Of a stretch of 64,000 nucleotides of DNA, positions 59,311-64,000 are shown piece after piece; position 1 is the first letter of the stretch; each line of letters starts with the position of its first letter. The DNA is from Bradyrhizobium mercantei (lineage in GTDB: Bacteria > Pseudomonadota > Alphaproteobacteria > Rhizobiales > Xanthobacteraceae). The notes beneath the pieces were generated by a model that searched no databases, was not told the origin of the DNA, and worked only from the letters and a program-made list of their open reading frames with translations. Where the stretch lies: the NCBI RefSeq assembly GCF_001982635.1, contig NZ_MKFI01000008.1, forward strand, positions 62,001 through 126,000. Reading direction: 5' to 3'. Both the position numbers and the translations under genes were made by a program.

Positions 59311-59925
59311 ATGAAGCATTTCCTCACCGCGGCAAGGCTGCTGGCCCTCGACCTGGCATCGACCCTGGTCTTTCTTGTCCTGTTCCTGCTGACGCACAAC
59401 ACCGCGCTCGCGGTCGGCCTCGGCATCGCCTTCGGGGTCGTGCAGATCGGCATCCAGATCGTGCGCGGCAGGCGGATCGACACCATGGAATGGCTGAGCC
59501 TGTTCCTGGTCCTCGCCGCCGGTACCGCGACGCTCTTGACCCACGACCCGCGCTTCGTGCTGTTCAAGCCGAGCGTGATCTACGCCATCGTCGGCGTCGT
59601 GATGCTGAAGCCCGGCTGGCTGAACCGCTATCTGCCCGAGATCGCGCAGAACGTCGTGCCCGATGTCGCGATCATGGTCGGCTACGCCTGGGCAGCCCTG
59701 ATGTTCGTCTCCGCCGCGGTGAACGCCTTCGTCGCGCTGACCTGCGAGATCACGACATGGGCCGTCGTGATGCCGATCTACGGCATCGTGAGCAAGATCG
59801 TGGTGTTCGTCGGGGGCTTTGCCGCGATGCGCCTCACCGCCCGGCGCCGCATCCGCGCGATGCCCGAGGCCCAGCGCGAGGCCGTGCTCGCCCTCGAGGC
59901 GGCGCCAGCGACGGCGACGCCGTAG
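59311..59925 (+). CDS. IspZ/YciB-like intracellular septation protein family member
   Basis: A 204-aa inner-membrane protein with five to six helices. Family features are 'RRIDTMEWLSLFLVLAAGTA', 'FKPSVIYAIVGVVMLKPGWL' and 'AVNAFVALTCEITTWAVVMP'. The YciB/IspZ family links cell-envelope synthesis and division. The protein is a divergent member (the usual Lys-Pro-Thr is Lys-Pro-Ser). An AAGG ribosome site precedes the ATG, 41 bases after the CPBP gene, so the two are probably co-transcribed. Confidence 0.8.
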   Translation: MKHFLTAARLLALDLASTLVFLVLFLLTHNTALAVGLGIAFGVVQIGIQIVRGRRIDTMEWLSLFLVLAAGTATLLTHDPRFVLFKPSVIYAIVGVVMLKPGWLNRYLPEIAQNVVPDVAIMVGYAWAALMFVSAAVNAFVALTCEITTWAVVMPIYGIVSKIVVFVGGFAAMRLTARRRIRAMPEAQREAVLALEAAPATATP

Positions 59926-60077
59926 GCGTCAGGGTGGGCCGGCCGCCTGTGGTTGACGAAACAAACCGGCGCGCGACGAAACCATTTTGCCGTGCGGACG
60001 AAGAATTGGCGAAACCAAGCTCCCCTAGTGATGCGTCCGGCAACGCGCTGCTTCGGCGCGATCACAAGGGGGACATC

Positions 60078-60404
60078 ATGGCTTTCACCGCTTCCGCGCT
60101 GCGTCACGGCAAACTGCTGGCGGCAACCGCATTCACGCTTGGTCTCTTGACCTCGGCGTCCCATGCCTACACCGACGAGCAGCAGCAGATGTGCACCGGC
60201 GACGCGATGCGGCTGTGCAGCTCGGAAATTCCCGACGTCGATCGCGTCACCGCCTGCATGGTCCGCCAGCGCGCGCTGCTCAGCGACGGTTGCAAGGCAG
60301 TGTTCCACTACGTGCCGCCCGCCGCCACCGCGCAGCCCGCGAGCTATTCACCCGCAGCCAAGCCTGCGAAGCCACTCAACATCACTCCCCACAAGCGCGG
60401 CTAA
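60078..60404 (+). CDS. exported Cys-rich small protein (GLG1-like repeat)
   Basis: A 108-aa protein from 'MAFTASALRHGKLLAATAFT' with a signal peptide cleaved near 'ASHA'. The mature part has 'CTGDAMRLCSSEIPDVDRV' and 'TACMVRQRALLSDGCKAVF'. The spacing C-x7-C-x12-C-x11-C matches the cysteine-rich GLG1-type repeat found in short exported proteins of Bradyrhizobium. A Pro/Ala/Lys tail follows. An AAGGGGGA ribosome site precedes the ATG. The periplasmic function is unknown. Confidence 0.75.
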   Translation: MAFTASALRHGKLLAATAFTLGLLTSASHAYTDEQQQMCTGDAMRLCSSEIPDVDRVTACMVRQRALLSDGCKAVFHYVPPAATAQPASYSPAAKPAKPLNITPHKRG

Positions 60405-60557
60405 CCAAAACCCCAACGGCGACCAGGCACCGCGCTTCCGGCAACGGAGCGCGGTGCTTGATCGTTTCGGTCCGCCATGACAACAAGGCGGGTCCGTTCA
60501 TTCGGCATTCAGCCTGACGCGGCTCAATTGCCGGTCCCCAATGCCTCCCGGGAATCG

Positions 60558-62144
60558 ATGGTGATGCGCCGCACCTTTCTCTTTGCGCTCCTGCTTGGAG
60601 CTGGCGTCACCATGGGTTGGCAACCAGCAGCCAATGCGGCGCCGGAGCTGACGCAACTCGCGCAAGCGCAGCCTGCGCAGGCGCCCTCACCCGCCCCGGC
60701 GCCGAGTGCGACACCGGCAACGCCTGCTCCTGCCACACCTGCTCCTGCAACACCTGCAGCGCCGGCCGCGAGTGCGCAGCCCGCGGCGCCCGAGCCGATC
60801 GGCAACGTCGCAACATTGACCGGAACCGCGACCGTCACGCGCAACAACACCACGACGCCGCTGCAGATCCGCGACGACATCTTTGCCAATGACGACGTCG
60901 CGACATCGGCGACCTCCTCGCTCGGCATCACCTTCAACGACGCCACCACCTTCAACCTGCGCGCCAACGCCAGGATCACGATCGACAACTACGTCTACGA
61001 AGACGGCGGCGCGCAGAACAGCGCGCTGTTCAACGTCGCCAAGGGAACGGCGGCCTTCGTCGCCGCTGCGGTGGCCAAGACCGGCGACATGAAGATCTCG
61101 ACGCCGACCGCAACGCTGGGCATTCGCGGCACCACCGGCTTGGTCGAAGTGCCTGAGGGCGCGAATGCGACCAGCAACAATGTCGGCATCAAGCTCTATC
61201 CCGACGCCGACGGGCATGTCGGCCGCATCGAGGTCAACGACCGCAGTGGTGCCTCGCTCGGCGTGCTGACGCGCGGCGCGAGCGGCTTTGCGATTCGCCC
61301 CGGCACCGGCGGCGCCCGCTTCGCCGCGGTGCCGCTGACGATCTCGCCGCAGCAGATCACGCGCGACCAGGGTTTCGTGCGCGCGGTGCATTCCGCGCAG
61401 ACGCTGGGCCGTCAGGTCGTGACCGAGCAGCGCGACTTCCGTCGCGCCAATCCCGATTTCCGCCGCGCCAATCCGGCGGCGCCCTATCCGAACCGCGGCC
61501 AGCCGGTGCAGCCGAACCCGCAGCGGCAGAACGGCCTGCCGGGCCAGAACCGCAACGCGCCGCAGCAACCGGGTCAGCAGAACCGTCCGGGCCAGTTGCA
61601 GCAGCCCGGCCAGCCGAACCGTCCCGGCCAGCCGCAGCGACCGGGCACGCCCGGCCGGCAAGGTGCACAACAGCCAGGCGCGCAGCAGCCGGGTACGCAG
61701 CAGCAAGGCGGCGCACAGCATGCGCTGCCCGGCCAACCCGGCGGCGCGACGCTGCCGCACGCGCCCGGCGTCCAGACGCCGGCCGGACAGCAGCCCGCGG
61801 GACAACAGCCCGGACGTCAGGGCGGCACGACGCAGCCCGGCGGACAGCAACCGGCTGCGCGTCAAGGCGGCCTGCAGCCCGGACGCACACAGCCGCCGGG
61901 CGGCGTGCGTCAGCCAGGACAGCCGGCAACTCAACCGGGACAGCCGGATGTGCCGCGACAAGGCACGGCTCAGCCGGTGCCGCAGGCACCCGGCCAGGTG
62001 CGACCCGGCATTCAGCAGGCGGCACCGGGCGTCCGCCCCGGCATGCAACGACCCGCAGTGCAGGCGCGACCCGGCTTCCAGCAACGGCGCGCAGCACCGC
62101 CGCGCGTGGCGAGGCCGCAGCCCAAGGACAAGCGTCACAACTGA
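60558..62144 (+). CDS. exported FecR-domain protein with Gln/Pro/Gly-rich tail
   Basis: A 528-aa protein. The start is 'MVMRRTFLFALLLGAGVTMG' (60558; ATG at 60564 also possible). A signal peptide is followed by a Pro/Ala-rich stretch, then a FecR-type domain (about 80-210) with 'GNVATLTGTATVTRNNTT', 'TSLGITFN'-like strands, 'FNLRANARITIDNYVY' and 'TPTATLGIRGTTGLVEV'. The C-terminal ~240 residues are low-complexity, with 'NRPGQ', 'QQPG' and 'GQP' repeats and many Arg. It is a stand-alone FecR protein: no sigma factor or TonB receptor is adjacent. A hairpin follows the stop. Confidence 0.85.
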   Translation: MVMRRTFLFALLLGAGVTMGWQPAANAAPELTQLAQAQPAQAPSPAPAPSATPATPAPATPAPATPAAPAASAQPAAPEPIGNVATLTGTATVTRNNTTTPLQIRDDIFANDDVATSATSSLGITFNDATTFNLRANARITIDNYVYEDGGAQNSALFNVAKGTAAFVAAAVAKTGDMKISTPTATLGIRGTTGLVEVPEGANATSNNVGIKLYPDADGHVGRIEVNDRSGASLGVLTRGASGFAIRPGTGGARFAAVPLTISPQQITRDQGFVRAVHSAQTLGRQVVTEQRDFRRANPDFRRANPAAPYPNRGQPVQPNPQRQNGLPGQNRNAPQQPGQQNRPGQLQQPGQPNRPGQPQRPGTPGRQGAQQPGAQQPGTQQQGGAQHALPGQPGGATLPHAPGVQTPAGQQPAGQQPGRQGGTTQPGGQQPAARQGGLQPGRTQPPGGVRQPGQPATQPGQPDVPRQGTAQPVPQAPGQVRPGIQQAAPGVRPGMQRPAVQARPGFQQRRAAPPRVARPQPKDKRHN

Positions 62145-62180
62145 GCGATCGCACCAACTTCTGCGATCAAACCAACGAAT

Positions 62181-62208
62181 GTGGCGCCGGCGAGAACGCC
62201 GGCGCCAC
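62181..62208. terminator. bidirectional terminator hairpin between convergent genes
   Basis: GTGGCGCCGGCG pairs perfectly with CGCCGGCGCCAC over an AGAA loop (12 pairs). It sits between the stop of the FecR gene (62144) and the stop of the minus-strand methyltransferase (62238). No T-run on either side, so termination may be rho-assisted. Confidence 0.6.
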
Positions 62209-62237
62209 GCCCAGATCGACGATGAGCGAGCGGCAGA

Positions 62238-63065
62238 TCAGTGCTGCCTGGTGATCACAGCCTCCAGATATTCGCTTGGGATGACCAGCGTGCCGTCTTT
62301 GGCGACATTGAACTTGTCCATCAGGCCGAACATGTCGGTCGCGAGCAATTGCTGCTTGACCGCATCGATCGCCCCGAAGGCCTTCAGCACCGGACCGTAA
62401 TAGGTGCGAAAGACCTCGAGGAAATGCTCACGCGACCTGTAGCGGAAACTGAAGTGCCTACGCTTGGCATCAACCGTCACCTGCGGGCCGAACAGGGCGC
62501 CGAGATGCGCCTCGGTGCCCCACAGCGCGGGAGATTTCACGCCCGGCGCCGGCGGCACATATTTCCCGATGGTCTTGAACAGCTGGCCGATGAATCCTTC
62601 CGGCGTCCAGCTCGCAAGGCCGATCTTGCCGCCGATGCGGCAGACCCGGCGCAGTTCATTCGCGGCCTGCTGCTGGTCGGCAGTGAACATGACACCGAAT
62701 GTCGACAGAACGACGTCGAAGCTCGCGTCGGCAAACGGCAGCTTCTCCGCGTCCGCTTCCTGGAACGTGACGGCGAGACGCTCGGCGGCCGCCCGCTCGC
62801 GGCCACGCTCGAGCAACGACGCGACGTAATCGGTCGAGATCACGTCGGCAAAGCGCCGCGCCGCGGCCAGTGTCGCGTTGCCGTTGCCGGCGGCGACGTC
62901 GAGCACCATCTGATTGCTGCGCAAGTCGACGGCCTCGCAGAGCATTTCGCCGACGATCTGAAGCGTGGTGCCGACGATCGCATAGTCGCCCGAACTCCAG
63001 GTGGCTTGCTGTCGCGCCTTGACGGCGGCGAGGTCCACGGTCGGCATTTCGGTCTGAACGTTCAT
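62238..63065 (-). CDS. class I SAM-dependent methyltransferase (UbiE-like)
   Basis: A 275-aa soluble enzyme. Motif I is 'VLDVAAGNGNATLAAARRF', motif II 'DVISTDYVASLLERG', then 'FQEADAEKLPFADASFDVVL' and 'ELRRVCRIGGKIGLASWTPE'. These are typical of the UbiE/COQ5-like Methyltransf_11/25 group. The N-terminal 'ARQQATWSSGDYAIVGTTLQ' is common in related small-molecule methyltransferases. The substrate is unknown. It has no operon partner; the gene downstream runs the other way. Confidence 0.9.
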   Translation of the reverse strand: MNVQTEMPTVDLAAVKARQQATWSSGDYAIVGTTLQIVGEMLCEAVDLRSNQMVLDVAAGNGNATLAAARRFADVISTDYVASLLERGRERAAAERLAVTFQEADAEKLPFADASFDVVLSTFGVMFTADQQQAANELRRVCRIGGKIGLASWTPEGFIGQLFKTIGKYVPPAPGVKSPALWGTEAHLGALFGPQVTVDAKRRHFSFRYRSREHFLEVFRTYYGPVLKAFGAIDAVKQQLLATDMFGLMDKFNVAKDGTLVIPSEYLEAVITRQH

Positions 63066-63171
63066 GTGCTTCTCCTTTGAAAGTGTCGTGCGAGGCCACA
63101 GCCGTCGCCGAATATCTGCAAGTTGCGCTAACGCGCGTCGTGCAATGCAATGACCTCAAATGTGCTGCGCG

Positions 63172-63582
63172 CTAGGTGCGACGGTCGAGAAGGACCGGGA
63201 TATGAGCTGCGGTAACAATGCTCCAATCCGAGCGATGCCTGCAGCCGTGACTGCTGCGCTGAGGCGCGGCGGCGTGCTGCGTCAGAGCTGCACGATGCTC
63301 TCGAACGACAGGCTCCTCCGCCCGCGTGAACACGGGTGAGGACAGACCCGCGATCATCAGCCCGAGGACGGCGGTTCGAATGATCGGTCGAGACCAGCGG
63401 ATGCCGGCGGCCTTCGACTGCCGGCCGCCGGGCTCACGCGGCAGCAAGCTGATGGCTTGCCGCTCGCGGTGTGCGAGCATGCCCGCCACCGATCGATTGA
63501 CGATTCGACGGAAGCGCAAAAGCAGAAAGGAAAAATGCCTTCGCGCCGGACCTGAAACAGACTCCATGAATGAAATCGGCAT
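63172..63582 (-). CDS. uncertain small gene, 136 aa
   Basis: The frame 'MPISFMESVSGPARRHFSFL' to the stop at 63172 has an AAGGA ribosome site upstream of its ATG. One hydrophobic segment 'TAVLGLMIAGLSSPVFT' near residue 75 is followed by a Cys/His-poor tail. The basic N-terminal 'LRFRRIVNRSVAGMLAHRER' resembles DUF1127-type short proteins, but the rest does not. It may be a real but fast-evolving gene or chance. Confidence is low. Confidence 0.3.
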   Translation of the reverse strand: MPISFMESVSGPARRHFSFLLLRFRRIVNRSVAGMLAHRERQAISLLPREPGGRQSKAAGIRWSRPIIRTAVLGLMIAGLSSPVFTRAEEPVVREHRAALTQHAAAPQRSSHGCRHRSDWSIVTAAHIPVLLDRRT

Positions 63583-63679
63583 AATCGTTTCCTTGATCGA
63601 GTAGTGATGGCGCACCGGAAAAATCACTTGGCCGTGATTCACTTGACCGTGATTGCGCCATGCGACGCCTCGCTGGGCG

Positions 63680-63985
63680 TCATTCGGCTGCAATGGGCGG
63701 TTCGACGGGATCACCACGCACCACCACGGTTGTCGCGACCTTGTAGAATTCCTCGCCCGGCATGCCGACGCAGCGCGCATGCTCGCGGATCGCGTCACCG
63801 TCACGCGCTTCGTATATGCAGAACGTGCCAATGCGACCATCCGCCTCATGCACCACATAGCTGCGGATCCAGCGGACCCGGTCCGGCATCTGCTCGTCGC
63901 CGATCCTGGCGGACGTTGCGCCGGCGAGTTCCAGTTCGCCCATGTTCGCCCAAGCGCTTGGACGGCGAATGACATAGAGTTCCAT
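63680..63985 (-). CDS. DUF4242-family protein
   Basis: A 101-aa protein 'MELYVIRRPSAWANMGELEL' to 'RGDPVEPPIAAE'. The pattern of 'RWIRSYVVHEADGRIGTFCIYEARD' (here split over two strands) and 'AIREHARCVGMPGEEFYKVA' is the ferredoxin-like DUF4242 fold (also called nickel-binding-like), with a conserved Cys and His. The biochemical role is unknown. The start is well supported by the GAGATTTCG context upstream. It runs toward the uncertain gene at 63172. Confidence 0.85.
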   Translation of the reverse strand: MELYVIRRPSAWANMGELELAGATSARIGDEQMPDRVRWIRSYVVHEADGRIGTFCIYEARDGDAIREHARCVGMPGEEFYKVATTVVVRGDPVEPPIAAE

Positions 63986-64000
63986 CGAAATCTCCTGAGG

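Noticed and set aside
59490..60077. N-terminal part of a long frame that ends with the Cys-rich small protein
   Set aside because: The first ~195 codons are an out-of-frame read of the IspZ-like gene. The signal peptide and the AAGGGGGA ribosome site place the start at 60078.
1..64000. CRISPR arrays, tRNA genes, insertion sequences, prophage
   Set aside because: No series of equal direct repeats with unique spacers, no cloverleaf-forming tRNA candidate with a T-loop, and no transposase or phage gene were found. The repeats seen are short inverted elements without their own protein.

Overview
The window is chromosomal DNA from an alphaproteobacterium, most likely Bradyrhizobium or a close relative (Nitrobacteraceae). 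The grounds are high GC throughout, the gene order of the cell-wall and division cluster (lpxC-bamD-recN-ligA follow ftsZ), a long FtsZ linker, and several ~50-110 bp palindromic repeats of the kind scattered through Bradyrhizobium genomes. The genus is an inference from recognition; no search was run.

Positions 1-934 hold the 3' part of a Bcr/CflA drug exporter. From 28189 down to 1159, all on the minus strand, lies a nearly complete dcw cluster: rsmH-ftsL-ftsI-murE-murF-mraY-murD-ftsW-murG-[methyltransferase]-murC-murB-ddlB-ftsQ-ftsA-ftsZ, then lpxC, bamD, recN and ligA. These genes build UDP-MurNAc-pentapeptide, lipid I and lipid II, assemble the divisome (FtsZ, A, Q, L, W, I), make lipid A (LpxC), insert outer-membrane proteins (BamD), and repair or join DNA (RecN, LigA). 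mraZ is absent. A SAM-methyltransferase-like gene sits between murC and murG, and palindromic repeats have entered several operon junctions.

From 28.6 to 34.7 kb are a divergent peptidoglycan amidase, a small secreted protein, an ECF42-type sigma factor with its YCII partner, the RNase P RNA gene (rnpB), a 59-residue stand-alone sigma-70 region 1.1-like protein followed by a basic protein of unknown function, an alpha/beta hydrolase and a TauE/SafE permease. From 34.7 to 41.7 kb are an ABC exporter, an EmrAB-type efflux pair with a divergent TetR repressor and a clear palindromic operator, and a GNAT acetyltransferase.

From 42 to 50.5 kb are a large fusion of a Baeyer-Villiger-type monooxygenase and an HSL-family esterase, an L,D-transpeptidase, an SDR that lacks its catalytic Tyr and Lys, a tungstate uptake pair (tupA and tupB, convergent instead of co-directional), a single-domain response regulator and an extensin-like lipoprotein. 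From 50.5 to 64 kb are a large autotransporter, several small exported proteins including a divergent pair of DUF2147 paralogues, a membrane-anchored AraC regulator with a CPBP protease and an IspZ/YciB-like protein, a FecR-domain exported protein with a Gln/Pro/Gly-rich tail, a methyltransferase and a DUF4242 protein.

No tRNA, CRISPR array, transposase or prophage was seen. The most notable points are the monooxygenase-esterase fusion with an altered fingerprint, the sigma-1.1 mini-protein next to rnpB, the non-canonical SDR, the convergent tup genes, the methyltransferase inside the dcw cluster, and several very small genes.
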